Of a stretch of 64,000 bases of DNA, positions 16,916 through 25,008 are shown piece by piece. The stretch is from Kosakonia oryzendophytica (GTDB lineage: Bacteria > Pseudomonadota > Gammaproteobacteria > Enterobacterales > Enterobacteriaceae). Location: positions 62,001-126,000 of the forward strand of contig NZ_FMAY01000008.1 of assembly GCF_900094925.1 (NCBI RefSeq), in the 5' to 3' direction. The notes beneath the pieces are model-generated. The model saw only the letters and a program-made list of their open reading frames with translations, ran no database searches and was not told where the DNA came from. Made by a program: the position numbers and the translations under genes. Every line of letters starts with the position of its first letter. Positions within the stretch are counted from its first letter, which is position 1.

Positions 16916-18244
16916 TTAACTTGCGTCAAACATCCAGTGGAATTGAGGCATATGTTCGAGATTTTCAAACACCGTTTCTTTCAGAGCCTCGTCCAGTATC
17001 GTACCGGTATTTACGATTGGATTTAGAATTAAACCTCGTTTTGCTGCAACGAGATCGCCTTTAACTGCAGCTTCAACTGTCAGAGTTTCGAATTCTTTCA
17101 TCAGCTGGATAAGCCGCAGCGTATCGTCAGGAAATGGTTCGACATTAAGAGGCAACGGACCATTTTTAGTAATAATTGAGCTGACTTCAACGACGCAGTC
17201 GTCGGGTAATCCGCTGATTGTTCCATTGTTTCGAGTATTAACATGCATGATTTTACGTTTATCGTTATATATGGAAGCCATTAATTCACATGCAGCCTCG
17301 GAATAATACTGCCCACCTCTTTTCTCGAGTTCCTTAGGTTTTTCCTCTAGTGCAGGGTTTTTATAAATATCGAAAAGCCTTTTTTCTATTGCCTTAACTA
17401 CTTCGCCACGAGTTCCTTCTCCATTTGCCTCAGCTTGCTCCTGCTTCATAATATCATCACTCATGTAATAATATCGTAGATACGCACAAGGGATCATTCC
17501 CATTTTCCTCAGGAGATCGTCAGGCCATTCAAACGGAGGAATATTAGAAGGAACCAAGGGGTCATTACCTTTAAGTATTTCACTAATGATAAAATCCAAT
17601 TTATCATCGCCTTGATAGAGTACCTTACGTGCCCATATCAAATGATTAAGGCCAGCCACTTGCATAATAAACTCACCTTCGCTGGCGTTAAGTATTTTGG
17701 AAATCCCTTTCTCCATAATTACTGGTACATTACATAATCCAATTGCTTTAATTTTTGTGTATTTCAGAATCGCCTCTGTGACCATACCTGAGGGATTCGT
17801 GAAGTTAAGAAACCAGGCGTTTGGACAAAGTTCTTCCATTTCCCGGCAGATTTGAAGAGTTACAGGAATAGTACGACATGCATTGGCAAAACCACCCAAA
17901 CCATTAGTTTCCTGGCCAATCATTCCGTACTTCAGAGAGATTCGTTCATCTCGGATACGGCCTTCAAGACAACCAGCTCTAAATTGAGAGCAAACAAAGT
18001 CAGCATCTTTGAGGGCCAGGCGGCGATCCAGCGTAACGTTAATATCAATATGTAAACCCTTATGCTTTATCATTCGCTTTGCAAGTTCAGAAATGATATT
18101 AACTTTTTCCCTTCCTTCTTCTATATCTACTAGCCATAATTCGCTAACTGGTAGCTCAGAATGACGGTTTATTAGACCCTCAATCAATTCTGGTGTATAG
18201 CTGGAGCCTCCCCCGATAACGACAACTTTTAATTTATTACTCAT
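16916..18244 (-). CDS. GH4 6-phospho-beta-glucosidase (ChbF/CelF-like)
   Basis: A 442-residue NAD- and metal-dependent glycosidase of family GH4: the dinucleotide loop [17 protein letters not shown] near the N-terminus, and metal ligands C171 (LCNVP) and H201 (AGLNHL). It would split the 6-phospho-disaccharide delivered by the neighbouring PTS through the family's oxidation-elimination mechanism. It is the first gene of the operon GH4-IIC-IIB-dehydratase-IIA, with ribosome site GAGGAA, and is divergent from a LysR regulator, the likely controller. Confidence 0.92.
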   Translation of the reverse strand: MSNKLKVVVIGGGSSYTPELIEGLINRHSELPVSELWLVDIEEGREKVNIISELAKRMIKHKGLHIDINVTLDRRLALKDADFVCSQFRAGCLEGRIRDERISLKYGMIGQETNGLGGFANACRTIPVTLQICREMEELCPNAWFLNFTNPSGMVTEAILKYTKIKAIGLCNVPVIMEKGISKILNASEGEFIMQVAGLNHLIWARKVLYQGDDKLDFIISEILKGNDPLVPSNIPPFEWPDDLLRKMGMIPCAYLRYYYMSDDIMKQEQAEANGEGTRGEVVKAIEKRLFDIYKNPALEEKPKELEKRGGQYYSEAACELMASIYNDKRKIMHVNTRNNGTISGLPDDCVVEVSSIITKNGPLPLNVEPFPDDTLRLIQLMKEFETLTVEAAVKGDLVAAKRGLILNPIVNTGTILDEALKETVFENLEHMPQFHWMFDAS

Positions 18245-18359
18245 TATGGTTATTCCTCAGATAAATTGTTATGTTAATCTTTCATGAAACAACCAATGTC
18301 GACAAACAACATCGCGCAGCCTATGCATTAGAAGAGCTTATACATGGAAGGTAACACCT

Positions 18360-19256
18360 ATGGCAAACAGAGAGAATATTTTAGCAAATTTGTATACTTT
18401 CAGTGTGGTAGCTAAATTTCTTAGCTTTACACTTGCCGCTGAGGAACTCTGTTTAACACAGAGCGCTGTAAGCCAAAGAGTTAAAAAACTTGAAGCAGAT
18501 CTCGGTTTTGCACTTTTTATACGATTGACAAGGAAGCTTGAGTTGACAGAAGAAGGTGTAAGAATGCTCAGGACCTTAACAAAATCTGTTTCAGCTATTT
18601 TTTCCGAAATAGATGATATCAGATTTAACGAATTAAGAGGTGAGCTATATATTGGGGTCGCTCCAACATTTGCACATCTGTGGCTAGTACCCAGATTATC
18701 TACATTTCAATGTTTATATCCTCACCTTGATGTTAAAATTAGAGTTAAGGCCAGTAAACTTGATTTTCAAAATCAACCTGTCGACATTGCCATCTATTAT
18801 GGAAATGAAAAGCATCCTGATTTCTATCATGTGCGTTTATTTGAGGAATTTCTCACTCCTGTTTGCACACCTGAATATGCTAAACGTTTTTGTTTACTGG
18901 ATAATGATAGTCGCTTCGAAGAGGTGACATTTCTGCATTGTACAGAATCGCTGGAGTTTTTGTCACCACTTAACGAATGGCAACATTGGTTGATATCTAC
19001 AAATAGAAACCCAAATATATTAAAACATAAATACGTTTTCAATCATGAGGAACTTACCATGGTTGCAGCCAGAAATTCTATGGGTGTAGCATTGGGCAGA
19101 TATCACCTTATTAAGCCATATATTGAATCTGGTGATCTTGTTACTATTTTTGAGCGTGTACCTTCTGGTTTTGGATATGATCTTATCTGCCGTAAAAGTG
19201 ATGAAACCAGACCAAAGATTCAAGCATTCTTGAAATGGATTAATGAGATGGTTTGA
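18360..19256 (+). CDS. LysR-family regulator, likely of the divergent PTS operon
   Basis: A 298-residue LysR protein with helix-turn-helix at LSFTLAAEELCLTQSAVSQRVKKLEADLGFALFIR and a GcvA/AmpR-like effector domain. It starts 115 bases from the divergent GH4 gene, the usual arrangement for a LysR activator and its target. AT-rich composition matches the PTS genes, supporting joint acquisition. The inducer is inferred to be the sugar or a catabolite. Confidence 0.88.
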   Translation: MANRENILANLYTFSVVAKFLSFTLAAEELCLTQSAVSQRVKKLEADLGFALFIRLTRKLELTEEGVRMLRTLTKSVSAIFSEIDDIRFNELRGELYIGVAPTFAHLWLVPRLSTFQCLYPHLDVKIRVKASKLDFQNQPVDIAIYYGNEKHPDFYHVRLFEEFLTPVCTPEYAKRFCLLDNDSRFEEVTFLHCTESLEFLSPLNEWQHWLISTNRNPNILKHKYVFNHEELTMVAARNSMGVALGRYHLIKPYIESGDLVTIFERVPSGFGYDLICRKSDETRPKIQAFLKWINEMV

Positions 19257-19723
19257 TGTGTATTTTCCAGGAATAATATAAGACGTAAAACGATATTATT
19301 TACCCACTTCTCTGATTTGCTTATCTTTTTTTATATTGCATTAAACTTTAGACTATTTTTCGCTCATGAAGGACAATCCTTCTCAAATCTCTCACATTGC
19401 ATGAGGTTGGAGTATGAACGCATCGCAGTGAAACAAAGACCGCATCATCGGACAAAAAAATATCTCATATCTGGGGGATTCGAATCAGATTTGAACAGGA
19501 AGGTAAAACGTGCGATCCAGTCCCGTTGAACATGGCTTTGGACAGTAAGCTTCGAGTTGTGATGATCTGCCCCCTTCTGGATTCAACGCCACGCGTTTTT
19601 TTGCCTTAAACCATAAAGGGGACATTGCTACTCTCATGCTACATTTTTCCACAGGAAGCATGTCAATACCGCTAACATCCCTAAACTCAACGAGATATAT
19701 GCAACCTGAATACGGAGCACTTG
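19257..19723. other. 467-base gap without a convincing gene
   Basis: AT-rich sequence after the LysR gene gives way to more GC-balanced sequence near 19.55 kb. A 70-codon frame at 19317-19529 lacks a ribosome site and any recognisable motif. It is probably a composition boundary with the promoter of the DHFR-like gene at its right end. Confidence 0.5.
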
Positions 19724-20260
19724 ATGGTCACCACACATGTTTTTATCGCGGTCAGTCTTGATGGGTATATCGCCCGACAGGATGGCGATATCGACTGGCT
19801 GTTGCAGCGCGATGACCCAACAGAAGATCATGGGTATGCAGCATTCATCGCGGATAAAGATTGGATCGTTATGGGTCGAGGCAGCTATGAGAAGGTACTG
19901 ACCTTTGATGAATGGCCTTATGATCGCCCCGTGCTGGTGCTCTCCCGACAGCGAACCGATACCCCCGTGCCCGATGAGCTGAAGGGCAAAGTGCAGTTCT
20001 CATGCCGCACGCCAAGGGAAGTGCTTGCTGACCTGACGGTGCAGAACGCGCATCGAGTCTATCTCGATGGCGGGCAGGTCATACAGTCGTTTCTGCGCGA
20101 AGGTCTGGTCGCCGATATCGTTATCACTACCGTTCCTGTCCTGCTCGGTTCGGGAAAACCGTTGTTCGGATCCCTGCCCGGGGATATAGATTTGACGCTG
20201 TTATCAAGCCGCAGCTTCCCTTCGGGTCTGGTGCAGTCACACTATCGACTGACGTCATAA
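19724..20260 (+). CDS. dihydrofolate reductase-like (RibD C-terminal family) protein
   Basis: The 178-residue protein follows the DHFR/RibD-C fold: N-terminal THVFIAVSLDGYIARQDGDIDWL, the central WIVMGRGSYEKVL (NADPH loop) and C-terminal VYLDGGQVIQSFLREGLVADIVITTVPVLLGSGKPLF. This belongs to the YyaP/YwjB-type reductases of unknown substrate, distinct from the housekeeping FolA. GGAG six bases before the ATG supports the start. It stands alone with its own terminator. Confidence 0.82.
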   Translation: MVTTHVFIAVSLDGYIARQDGDIDWLLQRDDPTEDHGYAAFIADKDWIVMGRGSYEKVLTFDEWPYDRPVLVLSRQRTDTPVPDELKGKVQFSCRTPREVLADLTVQNAHRVYLDGGQVIQSFLREGLVADIVITTVPVLLGSGKPLFGSLPGDIDLTLLSSRSFPSGLVQSHYRLTS

Positions 20261-20299
20261 GCTGCATATAAACATAGCGACGACCTCCGTTAAAGCGAG

Positions 20300-20330
20300 A
20301 GTACCGCCCTGCTGCTGGCGGTACTGTTTT
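20300..20330 (+). terminator. terminator after the DHFR-like gene
   Basis: AGTACCGCC/GGCGGTACT stem with an 8-base loop, followed by GTTTT. Confidence 0.75.
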
Positions 20331-20342
20331 ACTTCAACGACC

Positions 20343-20545
20343 TTGCTCCAGTTCACTGAAGAAGGAACGTATCAGAAAACGGATCTACACAACCCGGTAT
20401 CTGGTCGTGCCGATATCTTCGATTACATGGGTGCGCTCTGCAACCGGGCCCGGAACCACAGCCATCTCAGCGGTGTCAGCCCGGAAGCCTTCAAACAGTC
20501 CTCGTTGAGAGGACAGGATTTGTCTACTGTCGTGGGGCTAGTCCA
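20343..20545 (+). mobile_element. remnant of an IS3-family transposase C-terminus
   Basis: One frame reads ...ADIFDYMGALCNRARNHSHLSGVSPEAFKQSS, a decayed form of the IS3-family OrfB end (typically VFDYIE.FYN..RRHSHLGGVSPEAFE). The start of the gene and the left end are absent. A segment reading TGTCTACTGT...GGGGCTAGTCCA follows, resembling an IS3-type right end. Beyond it, one frame stays open from about 20551 to 20664 (ending ...[10 protein letters not shown]) and is not recognised. Confidence 0.6.
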
Positions 20546-20660
20546 GGCAAAAGTGCCCGCTCATAGCGGACCTTGCGGCTCTTCAACAGGTCCGCGCTGT
20601 GGCAGGAGTGGATATTTATCATCTTGATGACGCCAAAATGTTCAAACCGGTAACTGGCAT

Positions 20661-21563
20661 CTAAAAATGCCCAAAAAGATGATCCAGGAATGCACGCACA
20701 GCAGGATTAGCGCGGCGACTTTCATGCCACAGTACCGAAATGTTATGCCGCTCTACGGTAAAGTCCGTCAGCAGAGGGACTAATTTTTTATTCTTTACCC
20801 ACGAATCAGCCACAAAGCTCGCTGCCATGCCTATTCCGGCACCGGCAGCCACTGCCGCTACAACGGCTTCACTGACATCAACGATGATCTCAGATGAAGG
20901 CACGATGTCGATCTCCTGCTCTCCAACCCGGAACGGCCAGCGAAAAACCTGCCCGGTATTCTGGTAACGCAGATTGACCGTTTTGTGCTCCGTTAGATCA
21001 TTCGGGTGTTCTGGCGCGGAGTGCCTGGCCAAATATTCAGGCGAGGCATAACAACCTATGTGATAAGGAGAAAGGTGGCGAGACAAAAGAGTTGAATCCG
21101 CGAGTTCACCGAGCCGGACGGCAATATCAATATTCTCATCAACGATATTTATCACGTGATCGCTTAACCGTAAGTCAATCTTCACGTTGGGATAAATGGC
21201 GCAGAACTGCGGAATAACCGGGGCGATCATATGAATACCGATCGGCAACGATGCCGCTATTCTCAGTGTTCCCGCGGGCTCTGCACGTGCGCGCTTTGCC
21301 AGTTGCCCAATCTCTTCAGCATCGCGCAACAACCGTAATGCTCGCTCGTGCAGCTCACGCCCTTCCGCGGTCAAAACCAAAGAGCGTGTGGTGCGGGTAA
21401 ATAACGTGACCCCGAGCTGATGCTCCAGCCGCTGGATACTCTTACTTACCGCTGAAGGTGAAACGGACAGAGAGCGGGCGGCAGCCGTATAGCTACCGAG
21501 AGACCCGGCACGCGCGAATGCAATAAGACCCGTGAGTCTTTCAAAACCAATTTGTTCCTTCAT
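20661..21563 (-). CDS. LysR-family regulator
   Basis: A 300-residue LysR protein: helix-turn-helix at [33 protein letters not shown] and a YafC/PtxR-like effector domain. Its ATG is 90 bases from the divergent oxidoreductase gene, which is the probable target. Codon use and GC content are close to the backbone, unlike the AT-rich PTS genes to the left. Confidence 0.88.
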   Translation of the reverse strand: MKEQIGFERLTGLIAFARAGSLGSYTAAARSLSVSPSAVSKSIQRLEHQLGVTLFTRTTRSLVLTAEGRELHERALRLLRDAEEIGQLAKRARAEPAGTLRIAASLPIGIHMIAPVIPQFCAIYPNVKIDLRLSDHVINIVDENIDIAVRLGELADSTLLSRHLSPYHIGCYASPEYLARHSAPEHPNDLTEHKTVNLRYQNTGQVFRWPFRVGEQEIDIVPSSEIIVDVSEAVVAAVAAGAGIGMAASFVADSWVKNKKLVPLLTDFTVERHNISVLWHESRRANPAVRAFLDHLFGHF

Positions 21564-21653
21564 GGCACAATTAAAGCGAAATGGAGCCTGATTATCAATC
21601 CATGGGAACGATCTTATTATTTGTCACGTGAATCCTTTTACAGTGAGATGATA

Positions 21654-22670
21654 ATGACTGAGGTAATGAAAGCAGTACAACTGCATGCTTTTGGGGGGCC
21701 CGAAAACCTGCTGTATGAAGACGCGCCGAAACCCACTGTGGGAAGCGACGAAGTACTTGTAAAGATATATGCTGCCAGTCTTAACCCCCCCGATTTGTAT
21801 CTCCGGGACGGCTATCGGGCGCTTCCGCCTGAATGGTGGCCAACCCCCACATTCCCGCTCATCCTGGGAACTGATGTATCCGGCGTCGTTGCAGCCGTCG
21901 GTGAAAATGTCTCTGCCTTCAGCCCTGGCGATGAGGTCTATTCCATGGTGCGCTTCCCGGAAGGGATAATGAATGGCAGCGGTGCCTATGCAGACTATGT
22001 AAGCATTCCCGCATCACAGGTGGCACTCAAACCCCACGGACTCACACATGTCGAGGCTGCTGGTGCGCCGATGTCGCTTCTTACGGCCTGGCAATTCCTT
22101 GTCGAGCTGGGTCACGATGCCCCCAATCCATTTCAGCCATTTCAGCACACACCGGTTTCACTGAATGGCCGGACAGTACTGGTAAATGGTGCTGGCGGGG
22201 GCGTGGGACATCTCGCCGTACAGATAGCGAAGTGGAAAGGGGCGCGGGTTATTGCCGTGGCCTCGTCCCGACATGAAAAACGTCTACGCGACCTGGGTGC
22301 GGATGAGTTCATCGATTACACCCTTACAACCGCAGAGACCGCAGTAGAAAATGTCGATCTCGTTCTGGACAGTGTCGGTGGTTCAAATATGGCGCGCTTC
22401 CTTGGTTGCATCAAACAGGGCGGCGCATTGTTTCTGGTTAATCCGTTAGGGTTTTCCGGCCAGAATGAGGCCGTTAAAAAAGGGATTACCGTCTCCTCCA
22501 CACAAGTACGTTCGAGTGGTGCGCAACTCACTGAAGCCGCTCATCTTCTGGAAAAAGGCATTATTCGGGTAGTTATAGATAGTACTTATCCCTTAGCCAG
22601 AGCATCAGATGCGCATAAGCGCGCTGCACAGGGAAGTATTCAGGGCAAAATTGTGCTCACGAACTTTTGA
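21654..22670 (+). CDS. zinc-free medium-chain dehydrogenase/quinone oxidoreductase
   Basis: From MTEVMKAVQLHAFGGPENLLYED the protein (338 residues) follows the QOR branch of the MDR superfamily: a GroES-like N-terminus (LNPPDLYLRDGY, LGTDVSGVVAAVG) and a Rossmann NADPH loop VLVNGAGGGVGHLAVQIAKWKGA, without the zinc-binding cysteines. It reduces quinones or enones with NADPH. The ATG at 21654 is chosen because it begins the conserved region; an in-frame opening further upstream overlaps the divergent LysR start. The downstream monooxygenase gene is probably co-transcribed. Confidence 0.87.
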   Translation: MTEVMKAVQLHAFGGPENLLYEDAPKPTVGSDEVLVKIYAASLNPPDLYLRDGYRALPPEWWPTPTFPLILGTDVSGVVAAVGENVSAFSPGDEVYSMVRFPEGIMNGSGAYADYVSIPASQVALKPHGLTHVEAAGAPMSLLTAWQFLVELGHDAPNPFQPFQHTPVSLNGRTVLVNGAGGGVGHLAVQIAKWKGARVIAVASSRHEKRLRDLGADEFIDYTLTTAETAVENVDLVLDSVGGSNMARFLGCIKQGGALFLVNPLGFSGQNEAVKKGITVSSTQVRSSGAQLTEAAHLLEKGIIRVVIDSTYPLARASDAHKRAAQGSIQGKIVLTNF

Positions 22671-22728
22671 TTATCGCGAAACCTGCCATTCATTGAGGTT
22701 ATATGTGTGGCAGGAAGATGGGGGTAAC

Positions 22729-23034
22729 ATGTTAATTATCCTTGGTTATGTCCATATCCAACCTTCTGTGTTGGGACAATTTATGAATGAGATAGGGTTG
22801 CTGGCTGAAAGCGTGCGGAGGCGCGATGGCAACATTTCGTACAACATCGCCGTCGAGGATAATCTGGCAGGGAAAATACTGATAGCTGAGCGCTGGAAAA
22901 ATCACGTTGCACTGAGCGCGCACCTTGAATCTGCCGATACTGTGGCCTTTATTGAGCGATGGCAGAATTCAATGACAGGAGACGTTCTGAAATATGACGC
23001 AGTTAATGAACGGGGGCTGACGGAGTTGACCTGA
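22729..23034 (+). CDS. antibiotic biosynthesis monooxygenase (ABM)-family protein
   Basis: A 101-residue ferredoxin-like ABM protein (YgiN type): GYVHIQPSVLGQFMNEIGLLAESVRRRDGNISYNIAVED and ILIAERWKNHVALSAHLES are the family pattern. It starts 58 bases after the quinone-reductase-like gene. Quinol monooxygenase activity is plausible next to a quinone oxidoreductase but not shown. Confidence 0.8.
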   Translation: MLIILGYVHIQPSVLGQFMNEIGLLAESVRRRDGNISYNIAVEDNLAGKILIAERWKNHVALSAHLESADTVAFIERWQNSMTGDVLKYDAVNERGLTELT

Positions 23035-23049
23035 GCTCCGTTAATAAAA

Positions 23050-23135
23050 GAACCAATGAGCGATGTAAAATTTAATGAGAATTAAAAAAACCTCTAACTG
23101 ATTAAAATTTAAGAAAATGCAATCATATACTGGTG
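23050..23135 (+). repeat. mutS leader repeat, copy C (middle joint)
   Basis: This stretch aligns almost without gaps to 28344-28430, the 87 bases up to and including the mutS start codon; I count about 70 matching positions. Shared words include CCAATGAGC, AATTAAAAA and ATTAAAATTTAAGAAAATG. At the position of the start codon it has GTG and then diverges. It separates the PTS/oxidoreductase module from the JmjC/ABC module. Confidence 0.8.
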
Positions 23136-23210
23136 GTGCGAACACGTTACACTTTGTCTGAAGCGTCGGGGACTTTCTGTTCCCGTAAGCGGAGAAGCCG
23201 CCGTGAATGA

Positions 23211-23411
23211 CAGCAGAACAAAATCGCTCGCTATGAAGCAGAATATGGACAGGGCCGGTGGTGGCAGCAGCATGCGGCGGCCAATCCGAAAGCTGCCATA
23301 GCAGCCACTTTTGGCCGCTACAAACGATGTTTAACGTTGATTCTTCTCCCCCCTACTGACTCTGATCTCGAATATGATCCAATTACTGATTTGCCCAAGA
23401 GCCTTCCTTAA
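23211..23411 (+). other. unrecognised 66-codon open fragment without a start
   Basis: A frame without an initiation codon reads ...RYEAEYGQGRWWQQHAAANP... and stops at 23411. It is bounded on the left by a stop and has no ribosome site. It looks like the 3' end of a truncated gene of unknown family, carried at the joint right of leader copy C. No function is proposed. Confidence 0.35.
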
Positions 23412-23424
23412 TAGAGGAAGGCTC
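23399..23424. terminator. hairpin at the 3' end of the JmjC/ABC operon
   Basis: GAGCCTTCCT/AGGAAGGCTC, a 10-bp perfect stem with loop TAATAG, lies 69 bases beyond the last gene of the minus-strand operon. There is no good T tract, so termination is probable rather than certain. Confidence 0.5.
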
Positions 23425-23492
23425 CTGTTTCTGCAGTAAATGATTTTCCGGTCTGCATCGTCAGCTGCTCTTAACCCTGTAGCACGCTTCAG

Positions 23493-23867
23493 TCAGGGCT
23501 CAGAGGATTCATAAGACTGAAACTGAAGCTTCCACGATCCTTTCAGTTTTATCCAGCATTCAATAAAGCTTATCCGAATTTGCTCATCCGGTGATGAAAT
23601 CACGGCGATACCGCTTACCGAAGCTATGTCACCAAGCTCACGCGTGACAACGTCATATTCTTCCCGGCGTGTCTGCTGAAAAACAGCAGGATTATCCTGC
23701 TTCAGGAGCGTTAATTTGCGCAGCTGATGTTTCTTATAGATCATCTTCTCTCCGTTAGTGGAGAAGAACCAATCAGCCTCAAGATAATCCAGTTGAGCAA
23801 TATCCAAACAATAGAAAGCGTTATACCATTCTTTACGCATCAGCTGGAGATTTGATCCAATTTTCAC
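23493..23867 (-). CDS. NTF2-like (SnoaL/DUF4440-type) small protein
   Basis: The 124-residue protein has the cone-fold pattern of NTF2-like proteins: MRKEWYNAFYCLDIAQLDYLEADWFF at the start, a central Tyr/Lys-rich strand pair, and a C-terminal ISFIECWIKLKGSWKLQFQSYES. The start is GTG, overlapping the stop of the preceding gene as GTGA, with AGAGGA as ribosome site. Last gene of the five-gene operon. Members of this fold are enzymes or binding proteins; the role here is unknown. Confidence 0.6.
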   Translation of the reverse strand: MKIGSNLQLMRKEWYNAFYCLDIAQLDYLEADWFFSTNGEKMIYKKHQLRKLTLLKQDNPAVFQQTRREEYDVVTRELGDIASVSGIAVISSPDEQIRISFIECWIKLKGSWKLQFQSYESSEP

Positions 23868-24103
23868 AGTATCCTCTTCAGATCCATGTATTCCTGTATT
23901 TGCTCACTGAATGACTGATGCGTTTTAATCGCCTCTTCTATACCCGCATTGTAAAACAGGGGCCCAAAGGTTTTTATCACAAACTCCGCAAAAAATTCCG
24001 CATCAAATTGCTCCAGCTGGAAATCCAGCTGCTGTTCACAGTATGACTGCAGTTGAGACACGATAAGGTGCTTTTCTTCTTTGCTTAATTTAATTTCTGA
24101 CAT
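23864..24103 (-). CDS. DUF2164-like small protein
   Basis: A 79-residue acidic protein: KLSKEEKHLIVSQLQSYCEQQLDFQLEQFDAEFFAEFVIKTFGPLFYNAGIEEA matches the DUF2164 pattern (LSKEE ... FF.EFI...GP.FYN.G...A). The function of the family is not established. The ATG lies 14 bases inside the end of the JmjC gene, with AAGGA before it, and its end overlaps the next gene by four bases, so it is tightly coupled. Confidence 0.7.
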   Translation of the reverse strand: MSEIKLSKEEKHLIVSQLQSYCEQQLDFQLEQFDAEFFAEFVIKTFGPLFYNAGIEEAIKTHQSFSEQIQEYMDLKRIL

Positions 24104-25007
24104 CCCGGGTCCTTATATCAGGGAGGTTAAACTTCACATATCGCTGCTGCATACAGTCTTGAATAATAGCTGACTCCCACAAATCTATATCAATTTCTTT
24201 AAGGCACTCTGTGAGCATCATCTGCAAGGATGCATTATCAGAAGCGCTGCTCGAAAAAGCGACAGGTTCGCGCAGTTCAGGATACCGCGCAAGGGAGTCT
24301 AAAACCGTTTTAATAACATCAAGTTTGCGCGGCCGGATCACAGGAAAAGAAATGTGAAGGGAGCGCTCCCCTTCTGTACGTACATTATGCCAGTATCCGG
24401 CGGGCAAATAGACGGCCTGTCCTGGCTCAATTCTCAGTGTCATCATGGGTTCACCCGCCGGTGGCGTGAAATCGAAACTTTTATCTGACAGCAAGGGATA
24501 GGGATGAGTGGGGGCGTGAATATCCCACAATTTAGCCCCCTCGATCTGTACGGCGATGACATCATGGTTATCGAAATGGAGACCAAAACTTGGCGTGGAT
24601 GACCACGCGCAGTAAAGATTCGCTGTCGACCGGCACCGTAACTGAGAACTCAGATAATCAGTCACTTTTCGCACATTTTCAAAATATGCCTGACAGCGAT
24701 CGATAATAAGGGTACTTCCAGACTGCAGACTTTTGAGAAGATTGTAGCGATTTACATGCGGCGACTTTTCGCCAGTCACGCTGAGCGTGTAAGAAACAAA
24801 GCCTCTGTAACCCCGGATGGCAGGGTTACTGTCATTAGCCAGACGAATTCTTGGATAATCCAGAATATCTTTTTCCAGAAGATAATTAATATCATCCCAG
24901 CATAATAGCCCAGAAGCATCAACCTTCTCAAAAAGATACGGCTTCTTCTGAAACGCTGTGCGGGTAAATGTTTCAATTTCCTGCTGAGCAATAAATTGCT
25001 TGTCCAT
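24090..25007 (-). CDS. JmjC/cupin-type Fe(II)/2-oxoglutarate oxygenase
   Basis: A 305-residue protein with the JmjC (RoxA/YcfD-like) core: FGLHFDNHDVIAVQIEGAKLWDIHAP gives iron ligands H144 and D146, and LPAGYWHNV gives H207. These are the full 2-His-1-carboxylate triad, so it should be active. RoxA relatives hydroxylate ribosomal protein side chains, but here the gene sits one base after an ABC exporter gene and in an operon headed by a Cys/Gly-tailed protein, so a peptide or protein made by this operon is the more likely substrate (inference). Confidence 0.82.
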   Translation of the reverse strand: MDKQFIAQQEIETFTRTAFQKKPYLFEKVDASGLLCWDDINYLLEKDILDYPRIRLANDSNPAIRGYRGFVSYTLSVTGEKSPHVNRYNLLKSLQSGSTLIIDRCQAYFENVRKVTDYLSSQLRCRSTANLYCAWSSTPSFGLHFDNHDVIAVQIEGAKLWDIHAPTHPYPLLSDKSFDFTPPAGEPMMTLRIEPGQAVYLPAGYWHNVRTEGERSLHISFPVIRPRKLDVIKTVLDSLARYPELREPVAFSSSASDNASLQMMLTECLKEIDIDLWESAIIQDCMQQRYVKFNLPDIRTRDVRN

Positions 25008-25008
25008 T

